Below are positions 1-8,559 of a DNA stretch of 16,881 bases, piece after piece. Made by a program: the position numbers and the translations under genes. The DNA is from Schlesneria sp. (lineage in GTDB: Bacteria; Planctomycetota; Planctomycetia; Planctomycetales; Planctomycetaceae). The stretch lies in NCBI GenBank assembly GCA_025353525.1, contig JANXOO010000522.1:1-16881 (forward strand). Direction: 5' to 3'. Below the pieces are notes generated by a model. It saw only the letters and a program-made list of their open reading frames with translations. It was not told where the DNA came from and did no database searches. Each line of letters starts with the position of its first letter. Positions within the stretch are counted from its first letter, which is position 1.

Positions 1-237
1 TGCGAGTTCAGCGGCGCACCGTTTGGTTTCCTCGTAACCGAACGTACCAGGCTTCACTCGAGCCGAGCCGAAGATCGTGACTCGATATCGTTCGCGACGT
101 GACGGTCGCAAGCGCGTGATGCTGTTCACGACATCCCATAGCCCCAGGACGGCGTTGGCCAAAACGTCTTTGACCTGTTCCTCGTCGGCGAGGCTGATGG
201 TGGCGGAACGGTTCGTTCCTGAGTCGGCCTTCTTCAT
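1..237 (-). CDS. LOG-family (TIGR00730-like) Rossmann-fold protein, N-terminal fragment
   Basis: Only the first 79 residues are in the window; the gene continues past the left edge. The ATG at 237-235 follows a good ribosome site (GAGGTG, 5 nt before the ATG). After a charged leader and a helical stretch (residues 18-45) comes the segment RYRVTIFGSARVKPGTFGYE (about residues 50-69). The VTIFGSAR strand-loop is characteristic of the start of the Rossmann fold in LOG/YgdH-type proteins. That family includes cytokinin-riboside-monophosphate and nucleotide-monophosphate phosphoribohydrolases, often mislabelled lysine decarboxylase. The diagnostic PGGxGT motif would lie outside the window, so catalytic competence cannot be judged. 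The gene begins 16 nt after the SulP stop codon and is probably the last or a late gene of the ldh-sulP unit. Family call is fairly sure; substrate unknown. Confidence 0.75.
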   Translation of the reverse strand, partial: MKKADSGTNRSATISLADEEQVKDVLANAVLGLWDVVNSITRLRPSRRERYRVTIFGSARVKPGTFGYEETKRCAAELA

Positions 238-253
238 GGAGTCACCTCAGCAT

Positions 254-1930
254 TCAGAATAAGGAAGGCGTCGGACATGTTGATTGTTCAAATTCCGTCA
301 ATGACTGATCAATCGTAATATGCCAGCCGAAATTGCCAACTTGATGTTCCAGACCCTCGGCCCGCAACAAGTCGCGCACACGCGCATGCGCTTCGGCCAA
401 ACACAATGACACGCCTTGTTTAGCAAGATCTTCTTGCAAACTCGAGAGCAGACGCGAGCCCGCCACATCGACCCACGGTGAGTTGGAGAGGTCACACACG
501 ACCAACCGCAGTCGCTCCGCAGATCGAATCTTTTCCCACACGACCTGGCGAACAAAATCGGCGTTGAAGTAAAGCAGCGAGGATTCGACTCGAAAAATCA
601 GAACGCCCGGAATGTGCTCGTTGTCCGGGTGACGTTCGATGTCGGAATATCTTCGTGAGCACGGAATGCGACCGAGAAACGCGACGTGTGGCCTGGCGGC
701 GAGGGTGATCAGCATCAGTAGCGAAACAATTGCCGCCAGCAGTACTCCCTTGAGAATGCCCAGCAGCAGCACGCCGATCAGGGCGACCATCGAGATACTG
801 AATTCAAACCGGCTAATCTCGCGCAACCGTCGCAACGCTTTCAGGTCGATCAAACCCTTTACTGCTACCAAAACCACGGCCGCAAGCACTACGGTCGGCA
901 AATTCATCAGCAGTGAACTCAAGAACAGCAGGCACGTTCCCAGCGTGACCGATGCGACCACCAACGCCAGAGGCGACTTTGCTCCGGCCTTATCGTTGAT
1001 AGCAGACTGCGAAAGACCACCTGCCACAGGAAAGCCTTGACCGAACGCGACCACCAGGTTCGCCGCGCTCAGTCCAAGCAATTCTTGTCTCGGATCGACT
1101 TCGTAGCCATTCTTCGCCGCCAGCGTGCGCGCGGCCGAGACGCTTTCAATGTACGACAGCAGAAAGCAGGCGAACGCCAGCGGGATGACACCATCGACAT
1201 CACGAAGTCGCAGTGAGGGCCAACGGATCTCCGGCAACCCCTGCGGCAACTCGCCGACAGTGTTCAGGCCGCAGTCGCTGAGCGAACTCAGCGACATCAC
1301 GACAATCGACAGCACCACCACCCCCAGTGCCACCGGTCGGCCGGGGAGCCATTTGTCGCCGAAGATTAACAATGCCAACGCCACTAATCCAAAGGCGAGC
1401 ACGACCAGATTGGTCTCCGGGATTTGTCTGGCAAGGATTCCGAGTCGCTCGAAAAAATGATCGCCGCCTCCCGGCACCCCAAATAACTTCGGCAACTGTG
1501 TCAGCGCGATCGTCAACGCCGCGCCAGCCTTGAAACCCAGCAGAATCGTTTCGCTGACAAAGTTCATCAGTACACTCAGTCGCAGCAGCCACGCCAGCGC
1601 CGCGAGCCCTGCCACGACCAGCGCGGTGAGCGAGGCAATCCCCGCCCAACGCACCGGATCGCCTTCGGCCATTCCCGCGACCGTCGTTCCCACCAGCATC
1701 GCGATCGCTGATGTCGGCCCAATCGCCAGTTGTCGCGACGTTCCGAACAACGCATAAGCCAGTCCGCCAAGCAAGTAACAGTAGATGCCACAATGCGGCG
1801 GCAGACCCGCCAAAGTAGCATAGGCCAACGACACCGGGATCGCATACGCCGCCAACGTGACGCCCGCCAGGACATCGCTCGCCAGCCAATCGCGCCGATA
1901 ACTCGAAACCCATCGCGTGAGCGGCCACAT
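254..1930 (-). CDS. SulP-family anion permease with C-terminal STAS domain
   Basis: Inner-membrane transporter of the SulP/SLC26 family, which moves sulfate, bicarbonate or related anions; the substrate cannot be told from sequence. From the chosen ATG it is 558 aa. The SulP opening (YRRDWLASDVLAGVTLAAYAI) starts at about residue 11, and the conserved GTSRQLAIGPTSA segment is at about 63-75. The YIESVSAARTLAAKNGYEVD signature follows at about 260-279, among roughly a dozen hydrophobic helices. A STAS domain occupies about 434-549, with the characteristic DLSNSPWVDVAG strand-loop-helix at about 480-491. The reading frame stays open to a GTG at 2053 that overlaps the ldh stop. I prefer the ATG at 1930 because it has a strong AAAGGTGA ribosome site and because the extra 41 codons have no SulP homology and contain hairpins. 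It lies between ldh and the LOG gene, same strand. Confidence 0.9.
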   Translation of the reverse strand: MWPLTRWVSSYRRDWLASDVLAGVTLAAYAIPVSLAYATLAGLPPHCGIYCYLLGGLAYALFGTSRQLAIGPTSAIAMLVGTTVAGMAEGDPVRWAGIASLTALVVAGLAALAWLLRLSVLMNFVSETILLGFKAGAALTIALTQLPKLFGVPGGGDHFFERLGILARQIPETNLVVLAFGLVALALLIFGDKWLPGRPVALGVVVLSIVVMSLSSLSDCGLNTVGELPQGLPEIRWPSLRLRDVDGVIPLAFACFLLSYIESVSAARTLAAKNGYEVDPRQELLGLSAANLVVAFGQGFPVAGGLSQSAINDKAGAKSPLALVVASVTLGTCLLFLSSLLMNLPTVVLAAVVLVAVKGLIDLKALRRLREISRFEFSISMVALIGVLLLGILKGVLLAAIVSLLMLITLAARPHVAFLGRIPCSRRYSDIERHPDNEHIPGVLIFRVESSLLYFNADFVRQVVWEKIRSAERLRLVVCDLSNSPWVDVAGSRLLSSLQEDLAKQGVSLCLAEAHARVRDLLRAEGLEHQVGNFGWHITIDQSLTEFEQSTCPTPSLF

Positions 1931-1934
1931 CGAA

Positions 1935-1942
1935 TCACCTTT
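1935..1942 (-). promoter_or_regulatory. Ribosome binding site deciding the SulP start
   Basis: On the minus strand AAAGGTGA is followed by TTCG and the ATG at 1930-1928. The upstream in-frame GTG at 2053 has no comparable purine-rich site, although it overlaps the ldh stop codon (GTGA). This is the main reason for preferring the shorter SulP protein. Confidence 0.55.
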
Positions 1943-1978
1943 CGAAGCCAGTGCGATGTCCATGAGTCCGTTGAGAAA

Positions 1979-2041
1979 GGCAGGCGACCACCTGCCGCTT
2001 TCGCTGGTAACAGGAATGAGAGGATCGGCGGGAGCCGCTCC
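1979..2041. other. Hairpin-rich spacer between ldh and sulP
   Basis: Two inverted repeats lie between the ldh stop and the preferred SulP start. GGCAGG (1979-1984) pairs with CCTGCC (1991-1996) across a 6-nt loop. A GC-rich palindrome GGAGCCGCTCC lies at 2031-2041. Reading the minus strand, the first hairpin is followed by TTTCTC, a weak pyrimidine run, so it could attenuate ldh transcription before sulP or protect the ldh mRNA 3' end. The pairing is seen directly; the role is inferred. Confidence 0.4.
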
Positions 2042-2049
2042 GACTCGGG

Positions 2050-2997
2050 TCACTGGTCATGGAGAAGTTCATCAAGGGCCTTTCGGATCACTAATGCACT
2101 GTCCAGGAGCAGTCCGGATTCCTGTTCATCGAGCGGCAGCGGAAAGGATTCGAGGACACCGTCGCCGCCGAGCAAGCGTGGCAACGCGATGGTGACATCA
2201 TGCACGCCGGCGATTTCGGCCGTGGGCGCGCAGACCGTCAGGATCGAACGCTGGTCGTGCAGAATCACATTAACGATGCGAGCCAAGGCGCAGCCGATGC
2301 CATAGTAAGTTGCTCCCTTGCCTCCGATGATCGTGTACGCTGCTCGCCGCACGTCGTGGTCGATTTGCTGGCGAATCGAGTCGGTGATCCCGATATTGCG
2401 CAGCCGAGCGAAAGATTCTAGCGGCATCCCGCCGATCGTGGCGAGCGACCAGGTGAGCACTTCTGAATCGCCATGCTCGCCGATGACGTAAGCATGAACG
2501 TGGCGCGGATCGACGCCGCAATGAACTCCCAGCAGACTGCGGAAGCGAGCCGTGTCGAGTGTCGTGCCCGAACCGAGAACGCGGCCGGCTGGCACACCGA
2601 ATTCGACCGCGAACCGCGCGGCCAGATGCGTCATCACGTCCACGGGGTTCGTTGCCACAACCAGCACCGCGTCGGGAGCGTGCTCCAGCACAGCCGGCAC
2701 CACCTCGCGAAAGACGGTCGCGTTGCGTTGCAGTAATTGCAGACGCGATTCGCCCGGCTTCTGTCCGACTCCTGCACAGAGCACGACCACGCGACTTCCT
2801 GCCAGATCTTCATAATTACCGCAGTTAACTTCGAGCGGATGAGAGAATGGCACGGCATGACGAATGTCGTCCGCTTCGGCCGCGGCCCGAGCCGCATTCT
2901 TGTCGACCAGCACTATCTCGCGTCCGATCCCTTGCATCACCAGCGCGTAGGCCGCCGTCGCACCAACATATCCGCATCCGACGATCCCGACTTTCAT
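2050..2997 (-). CDS. ldh: L-lactate dehydrogenase
   Basis: NAD-dependent reduction of pyruvate to L-lactate in the cytoplasm. The 315-aa protein has normal LDH length. The NAD-binding GCGYVG loop is at residues 7-12, followed by the acidic residue D32 that favours NAD over NADP. The active-site loop GQKPGESR (78-85) carries Q79 at the specificity position, where malate dehydrogenases have Arg, and R85. Further catalytic positions are N117 (ATNPVD), D148 and R151 (LDTARF) and the catalytic H175 in IGEHGDSE; T230 matches the pocket threonine. All are present, so it should be active as an LDH rather than an MDH. The start is the ATG at 2997, with a weak GGA upstream. The stop codon overlaps a possible GTG start for SulP. 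The 159-nt leader contains two hairpins. No allosteric (FBP) prediction is attempted. Confidence 0.93.
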   Translation of the reverse strand: MKVGIVGCGYVGATAAYALVMQGIGREIVLVDKNAARAAAEADDIRHAVPFSHPLEVNCGNYEDLAGSRVVVLCAGVGQKPGESRLQLLQRNATVFREVVPAVLEHAPDAVLVVATNPVDVMTHLAARFAVEFGVPAGRVLGSGTTLDTARFRSLLGVHCGVDPRHVHAYVIGEHGDSEVLTWSLATIGGMPLESFARLRNIGITDSIRQQIDHDVRRAAYTIIGGKGATYYGIGCALARIVNVILHDQRSILTVCAPTAEIAGVHDVTIALPRLLGGDGVLESFPLPLDEQESGLLLDSALVIRKALDELLHDQ

Positions 2998-3019
2998 GGC
3001 TGGTTCCGTTGATTCCCTG

Positions 3020-3091
3020 CCGGGCCTGTCCCGGTGCTTGATGAGTCTTTGTACCCGTGTCTTTCATCGCCTGATGGGCATCTGCATGCCC
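3020..3091. other. Two hairpins in the ldh leader
   Basis: CCGGG (3020-3024) pairs with CCCGG (3030-3034) across a 5-nt loop, 22 nt upstream of the ldh ATG. GGGCAT (3076-3081) pairs with ATGCCC (3086-3091) across CTGC. Neither is followed by a T-run on the minus strand, so intrinsic terminators are unlikely. They sit in the 159-nt spacer between the 216-aa gene and ldh and could shape the ldh mRNA leader. No clear promoter was recognised in this spacer. Confidence 0.35.
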
Positions 3092-3156
3092 GCTCCGCAG
3101 GCCCTTGGACCGCCCTCGCAGAAAGGGAGTTGGAGCCATTGCCACGAGCGAGCGTC

Positions 3157-3807
3157 TTATTTCGATGTGATGCCGTTCTTCTTCTCGAATTCGGCGCGTG
3201 TTTCTTTGGCCACAAAATAGTATCTGGTTCCTTTCCATTCGAGAGTTTCGGCAGCAGCGTACTTTGGAAAGCGCGTGGCGCTGATCGGATCGGCGACCAA
3301 GTGGTCTCGCAGATAGTTTTCGTTCTCGTGCAGTGATAAGTAGGTCTTCACAAAATCGATGATCCGGTCGTCGATCCAGCGACGGACTGCCTCGGAATCC
3401 ACGCTTTCCAGTGGAAATTCGGCCCGTGCGTGCGGTTCCATCTTCATCAGAATGGGCAGGACATGCAGGTCATAGTCAAGCACCAAATTGTGGACTTCAA
3501 AATCGGTGGATGCCGAGAAACGCAAATCGATCGTTGCCAGCGGAGATCTGAACTGAAACGTTGCGTCGCGGCTGGTTGGCGAAACAGACGGTGTGACTTT
3601 GACCTTTTCCCCGAATTTCGCCGCCAGTGCCTCAAGCGGAGGTCTCCAGGTTTCGCGCAGCATTTCGCAGGCTTTGGCAAACAACTCGAGCCGTTCTTTG
3701 CGTCCCTGGAATTCCCTGGTTTCGTGGGCCTGGAAATCCTTGATTTTCTTTTCCGATGCCGCAAACTCGGCATCGATTCGGCTCATTAGATTGTTTACGT
3801 CAGGCAT
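3157..3807 (-). CDS. Uncharacterised protein with degenerate YHS-like C-terminus
   Basis: I do not recognise the 216-aa protein as a named family. It has no signal peptide or membrane segment. Residues 10-65 are charged and predicted helical, rich in Glu and Lys, and may form a coiled coil. A central region (about 80-125) alternates hydrophobic residues in a beta-like way. The C-terminal 40 residues, from VADPISATRF to AETLEWKGTRYYFVAKETRA and EFEKK, resemble the YHS module, in which DPV.G is followed by KGxxYYFCS and xFExxP. The metal-binding cysteines of classical YHS domains are missing here. The start is the ATG at 3807, with AAAGGAAC at a 9-nt spacing. It is isolated by 106 nt from the RND permease upstream and 159 nt from ldh downstream. 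Coding is well supported by length and codon pattern; function is unknown. Confidence 0.75.
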   Translation of the reverse strand: MPDVNNLMSRIDAEFAASEKKIKDFQAHETREFQGRKERLELFAKACEMLRETWRPPLEALAAKFGEKVKVTPSVSPTSRDATFQFRSPLATIDLRFSASTDFEVHNLVLDYDLHVLPILMKMEPHARAEFPLESVDSEAVRRWIDDRIIDFVKTYLSLHENENYLRDHLVADPISATRFPKYAAAETLEWKGTRYYFVAKETRAEFEKKNGITSK

Positions 3808-3913
3808 GATTTCAGTTCCTTTCAGTATCAGAGATGTTGAAACAGTTTTCAGGCCGGCTCGCGCGATTGAAATTTCGTCAGGTCGCAGTATGCGCCGGTT
3901 CGATCAGCCGGTG

Positions 3914-6900
3914 TCATGACTTCTGTACTTCCCCCACCTTGGAGGCACCACGATCCGTCAGCCAGTCTATCACATAATAAAACACGGGGGTCAGGAAGAT
4001 ACCAAAAATCGTGACGCCCAGCATTCCGAAGAAAACCGCCACACCTAGCGTGCGACGCATTTCGAAACCGGCACCGTGTGAAACGACCAGCGGAACCACA
4101 CCCAGAATGAAAGCAAATGACGTCATGATGATCGGACGCAATCGAGCCTTGCTGGCATTGATCGCGGCATCAAACCGCGATTCACCGGCCGCACGACGGT
4201 TTCGTGCGGTTTCAACAATCAGAATCGCATTCTTCGCCGCCAGACCCACAAGAACGATGAAACCGACCTGGACGAAAATGTTCAGATCCTGTTTGAAGAT
4301 CCATAGACCTGCAACAGAACTCAGCAGGCACATCGGAACGACCATCAGTACGGACATTGGCATTGACCAGCTTTCATACTGCGCGGCCAGCACCAGAAAC
4401 ACCAGCATGATTGCCCCGATGAAAGCAAAGATCGCGGCACTGCCTTCAATCAGTTGCAGATAGGTCAATTCCGTCCATTCCGTCTTCATGCTGCCGGTCA
4501 GTTCGTTCTTTGCCACCTGATCCATCATCGAGACCACCTGCCCGGTGCTGACGCCGGGTAATGAAACTCCGCTAATCGATGCCGCGGTGCGGGTGTTATA
4601 ACGCGTGATCATCACCGGACCGCCGATTTCCTTGATCGTGGCAACGGTACTGATGGGAACCATTTTGCCGTCAACGTTCTTGACTTTCAGTGCTCCGACA
4701 TCGTCGGGATTGATGCGGAACTTCGCGTCGCCCTGGAGGTTAACCTGCCAGGTCCTGCCAAACTGATTGAAGTCGTTGACGTAATATCCGCCGAGATAGA
4801 CCGACAGCGCAGTAAAGACGTCATTCAGCGGCACGCCCATCGATTTGCATTTCGTCCGGTCAATATCGATGTAAATCTGCGGGGTGTTCGAGCGAAAGCT
4901 GTTGAACAGTCCGACCAGGCCAGGCTGTTTGTTCCCCGCGGCAGCGACTTTGTCTGCCTGTTCCTGCAGTGTGGCCAGTTCGCCGCCGCTCAGGTCTTTG
5001 ATCATCAACTTGAAACCGCCGGCGTTGCCCAGACCGTCCACGGGTGGTGCCCCGAAGACGTTGATCTGCGCATCCAGGATTTCATCAAAACATCGCTGGC
5101 GAATCTTCTGGCCGATGCGAGCCGAATACATTTCCGGTCCGTGTCGATGTTCAAACTCTTCCAGCACCACGAACATCGATCCGAAGTTTGAGTTCACTGC
5201 GTTGAGAATGAACGATTGGCCGGGGATTCCGATCGTGTGGGCAACTCCTTCGGTCTCTTGCGCGATTTTCTCAACGCGTTTGACTACTTCGACCGTTCGT
5301 TCCAGCGAGGCCGAATCGGGCAACTGGATATTGACGATCATGTATCCCTTGTCCTGGTTGGGGATGAATCCGACAGGCGTGCGCGAGATGCCGAAATACG
5401 TTGCAGCCAACAGTCCGGTGTAGACCAGTAGCACCAGTGGGCACGCTCGAAGCATCACTCGTAAAATGTTTCCATAGATGTCCGTCATCCAGTCGAACCA
5501 GCGGTTAAAGGCTTTGAAGATGACCGACAGGAATGCGTTGGCTTGTTTAGCAAACTTCCAGCCCGCGATGGCACCTGGCAGCGAGAGAGTCAGTTTGACG
5601 GCCCAGACCACGGCAAATGGAGATTCGCTGAGCGATTTACCAAACAATGGATAAAGGTAATGCACGCAGGCCCAGCCGAGCAGCAGTGCATAGCCCCAGA
5701 CCGGCAACGCTTCAAGGCCGTGGCCGTGCTCGACATGCTCACCCGGTTTGTGTTCGCGCGTTTTAAAGATCGGTACTGCACGCGCCGGAGTCATCGTTAA
5801 GGCGTTAATCGCCGAGATCATCATCGAGGCCGAAATCGTCAGAGCGAACTGACGATAGAACTGGCCGCTGATTCCACCCAGGAAGGCACTGGGCAGGAAT
5901 ACTGAAAACAGCACGAGTGTGATGGCAATAATCGGTCCCGTGATTTCCGCCATGGCATTGATCGTTGCCGTCTTGGCGTCGTAGCCTTTCGCCACCCAGA
6001 CTTCAATGTTTTCCAGCACGACGATGGCGTCGTCCACGACGATCCCGATGGCCAACACCAGTCCGAACAGCGTCAGATTGTTCAGCGTGAAACCGAGTGC
6101 CGCCATAATCGCCAGCGTCCCGATCAGCGACACCGGCACATCGATCATCGGCAAAATCATCGATTTCCAGTCCTGCAGGAACAGCAGAACAACGATGGCG
6201 ACCAGTATGATCGCATCGCGCAGCGAATGAAAAACTTCTTCGACCGATTGCTCAATAAATGGGGTCGTATCGTAGACGATGGAATATTTGACACCCGACT
6301 TGAACCCGGGCAGAGTCGATTCCAGTTCTGCCATTTTGGTTCGGATCGCCTTGGCGACATCAAGGGCGTTCGATCCTGGCAGTTGAAACACCGACAACCC
6401 GACGGAAGGTTGACCGTCCAGTGAACACTGCATGTCCTGATTCTTCGAACCGAGCTCGAGACGAGCGACATCGAGCAGTCGCGTGATTTTCCCGTTCTTG
6501 CCCGTCTTGACGATGATTTCCGAGAACTGTTCCGGAGCGGTCAACCTGCCCAGAGTGGAAAGGATGTACTGGAAATCGAGACCCGACGGAACGGGTGGCT
6601 GGCCGATTCGGCCGGCGGCGACCTGCACGTTCTGTTCTTTCAAGGCATTGACCACATCGCCGGCGGTCATGTTTCGTGCGGCGAGTCGTTCAGGGTCCAG
6701 CCATGCTCGCATGCTGTAGTCCTGCTGACCCAGATAGTTCACATCGCCGACGCCGCTGATTCGCAACAGTTCGTCGCGGATGTAAATCGTTGCGTAGTTA
6801 CTCAGATACAATTGATCATAAATCGGCTGATCTGTTGTTTTGTCTTTTTCGGAGAAGAGATTGACGACCAGCAAGATGCTGGGAGACTTCTTCTTTGTGC

Positions 6901-7282
6901 TGACGCCCGTTGTCTTCACCACATCGGGTAACTTGGGCGACGCCAGCGAAACGCGGTTCTGCACCAGAACCTGCGCCATATCCAGATTCGTTCCCAGCTT
7001 GAACGTCACCGTCAGTTTGTAGCCACCGTCATTGGTCGACTGCGACGACATATACATCATGTTCTCGACGCCGTTGACTTCCTGTTCGATCGGCGCGGCG
7101 ACAGTTTCCTGCACAACGCTGGCGTTGGCACCAGGATAGTTCGCGGAGACTTCGACCGACGGCGGCGCGATTTCGGGATACTGAGCGATCGGCAATGTCA
7201 TCAGTGCAGCGCTACCGGCGAAGACGATGACCAGTGAGATGACGATCGCGAAGACAGGTCGTTCGATGAAGAATTTGGCCAT
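3914..7282 (-). CDS. HAE1-type RND efflux permease (AcrB/MexB-like)
   Basis: Inner-membrane proton/drug antiporter of tripartite efflux pumps, 1122 aa against roughly 1030-1050 for AcrB. The N-terminus MAKFFIERPVFAIVISLVIV is the classic first helix, and APPSVEVSANYPGA starts the porter domain. Proton-relay residues are present: D417-D418 in GIVVDDAIVVLENIE (helix 4) and K1017 in VGLAAKNAILIVETA (helix 10). The two porter/docking halves (about 40-330 and 640-930) are intact. The extra length sits mainly between helices 6 and 7 (about residues 505-598), where AcrB has a short cytoplasmic linker. Here there is a His/Glu-rich stretch, then two hydrophobic segments (about 526-547 and 555-577). 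The adaptor gene lies 80 nt upstream. No outer-membrane channel gene is in the window. The start ATG at 7282 has no strong ribosome site. Substrate unknown. Confidence 0.93.
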   Translation of the reverse strand: MAKFFIERPVFAIVISLVIVFAGSAALMTLPIAQYPEIAPPSVEVSANYPGANASVVQETVAAPIEQEVNGVENMMYMSSQSTNDGGYKLTVTFKLGTNLDMAQVLVQNRVSLASPKLPDVVKTTGVSTKKKSPSILLVVNLFSEKDKTTDQPIYDQLYLSNYATIYIRDELLRISGVGDVNYLGQQDYSMRAWLDPERLAARNMTAGDVVNALKEQNVQVAAGRIGQPPVPSGLDFQYILSTLGRLTAPEQFSEIIVKTGKNGKITRLLDVARLELGSKNQDMQCSLDGQPSVGLSVFQLPGSNALDVAKAIRTKMAELESTLPGFKSGVKYSIVYDTTPFIEQSVEEVFHSLRDAIILVAIVVLLFLQDWKSMILPMIDVPVSLIGTLAIMAALGFTLNNLTLFGLVLAIGIVVDDAIVVLENIEVWVAKGYDAKTATINAMAEITGPIIAITLVLFSVFLPSAFLGGISGQFYRQFALTISASMMISAINALTMTPARAVPIFKTREHKPGEHVEHGHGLEALPVWGYALLLGWACVHYLYPLFGKSLSESPFAVVWAVKLTLSLPGAIAGWKFAKQANAFLSVIFKAFNRWFDWMTDIYGNILRVMLRACPLVLLVYTGLLAATYFGISRTPVGFIPNQDKGYMIVNIQLPDSASLERTVEVVKRVEKIAQETEGVAHTIGIPGQSFILNAVNSNFGSMFVVLEEFEHRHGPEMYSARIGQKIRQRCFDEILDAQINVFGAPPVDGLGNAGGFKLMIKDLSGGELATLQEQADKVAAAGNKQPGLVGLFNSFRSNTPQIYIDIDRTKCKSMGVPLNDVFTALSVYLGGYYVNDFNQFGRTWQVNLQGDAKFRINPDDVGALKVKNVDGKMVPISTVATIKEIGGPVMITRYNTRTAASISGVSLPGVSTGQVVSMMDQVAKNELTGSMKTEWTELTYLQLIEGSAAIFAFIGAIMLVFLVLAAQYESWSMPMSVLMVVPMCLLSSVAGLWIFKQDLNIFVQVGFIVLVGLAAKNAILIVETARNRRAAGESRFDAAINASKARLRPIIMTSFAFILGVVPLVVSHGAGFEMRRTLGVAVFFGMLGVTIFGIFLTPVFYYVIDWLTDRGASKVGEVQKS

Positions 7283-7362
7283 GGATCAGTTTCAATCGCT
7301 TGCGATGGTTGTTGCGAACGTTGCGAATTCTCTGGCGGGATCGACCTCGCACTCACCGAACA

Positions 7363-8544
7363 TTATTTAGCGTTGGCGTCTTCGCTTTTGGCCGGTTGTG
7401 GATCGACCTTGACCCCCGGAATGATTCTCTGCAGTCCGTTGACAACGACTCGCTCGCCTGCGGAAAGTCCCTCCAGAATCACCCGTAGTCCCTCGTGCAA
7501 CGCACCAGTTTTAATTCGACGATAGACGACCTCATCGTCGCTGCTGACGACGTACACGAACGGCGATCCCTGATCGCGACCGATTGCACGATCAGAAACA
7601 AGCAGTCGTTTGTGCGATTCACCCAGCGGCAAACGGACTCGTGCGAACAAACCAGGCACCAGTGGGCGCGGCCCACGGTCGGGCTTCGGATTGGCGAATA
7701 CTCCGCGTACACGGATCGTGCCAGTATCGGGATCGACCTGATTTTCGATGAAATCGATTCGTCCCTCAAATGGATATCCTTCGTCACCGGCCAAACCTAT
7801 CCTGACAGCCAATTGGACTTCGTTGGCCGATTTCATTGTTCCTTCGCGAAGCATCTTCTGAACCATGAGCAGCGTCGGTTCATCCAGATCGAAGTATACC
7901 TGGATCGGATCGACTGACACGATCGTGGTCAGCTTGCCGGTTTGAGGACTGATCAGTTCACCGATCGACGGCACCGATTCGCTGATTCGCCCGGCAATCG
8001 GGGCGGTGATTTTTGTGAACTCAAGGTCCAGCTTGGCCTGATCGACAGTGGACTTTCCCGATTGAATTGATGCCTCGGCCTGCAGATTACGTCCCACATC
8101 GCGATCCAGGTCGGCCTGTGTGGAAACCTTTTTCCCGAACAGTTCTTCTGTACGACTCAAGTCCGCTGCCGAGGTTTTCAAGCTGGCTTCGGCATGAGCC
8201 AGTTGTGCGATGGCGTTTTCCAGCGTGAACTGATAGGACCGCTCGTCGATCTCGAATAACAGATCACCGACCTTCACCTCGGCTCCCGATTCGATCCGTG
8301 GATCGAAGTTAACCTTGCTCAGGTATCCGGTGACGCGAGCCCGAATGTCCACCGAATCGACGGCCTGAAGGCGTCCGGTGAAGTCCCGGTAATCCGTGAC
8401 TTCCTTTTCGACGGGCGAGGCAACTTCCACATGCACCGGCGCAGGCTTGTTCTCGGCTGCATTGTTGGATTTTTCGCATCCACACACCAACAGTGGAAGT
8501 AGCGACAACCCTCCCCAAAAGCGAGCGTGTCGTAAAATGGTCAT
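7363..8544 (-). CDS. RND periplasmic adaptor (AcrA/MexA-like membrane fusion lipoprotein)
   Basis: Links the inner-membrane RND permease to an outer-membrane channel. The 393-aa protein begins with a lipoprotein signal: basic start, hydrophobic LLPLLV, then C23 after VCG as the likely lipidated cysteine. Next come a first beta/lipoyl half (about 55-100, with VDIRARVTGYL and GDLLFEID) and an alpha-helical hairpin rich in Ala, Glu and Leu (about 103-175). The second lipoyl half has the signature ITAPIAGRIS at about 179-188, followed by a beta-barrel segment with DPDTGTIRVRG at about 271-281. The C-terminal membrane-proximal domain ends in a polar tail. The ribosome site GAGGAA sits 6 nt before the ATG. 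It is the first gene of the two-gene efflux unit, 94 nt after glgP, and a 14-bp palindrome lies just upstream of its ribosome site. Confidence 0.93.
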   Translation of the reverse strand: MTILRHARFWGGLSLLPLLVCGCEKSNNAAENKPAPVHVEVASPVEKEVTDYRDFTGRLQAVDSVDIRARVTGYLSKVNFDPRIESGAEVKVGDLLFEIDERSYQFTLENAIAQLAHAEASLKTSAADLSRTEELFGKKVSTQADLDRDVGRNLQAEASIQSGKSTVDQAKLDLEFTKITAPIAGRISESVPSIGELISPQTGKLTTIVSVDPIQVYFDLDEPTLLMVQKMLREGTMKSANEVQLAVRIGLAGDEGYPFEGRIDFIENQVDPDTGTIRVRGVFANPKPDRGPRPLVPGLFARVRLPLGESHKRLLVSDRAIGRDQGSPFVYVVSSDDEVVYRRIKTGALHEGLRVILEGLSAGERVVVNGLQRIIPGVKVDPQPAKSEDANAK

Positions 8545-8559
8545 CGTGTGTTCCTCGAA

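Noticed and set aside
1730..2305. 191-aa plus-strand ORF across the sulP/ldh junction
   Set aside because: It is antisense to two well-supported genes and its protein is rich in Arg, Ser and Pro with no family resemblance.
3849..3917. 22-codon ORF whose ATG overlaps the RND permease stop (ATGA)
   Set aside because: Very short, with no recognisable motif or ribosome site of its own; overlap of this type often arises by chance.
4884..5423. 179-aa plus-strand ORF inside the RND permease
   Set aside because: Antisense shadow of a conserved permease; no homology signal and no independent ribosome site evident.
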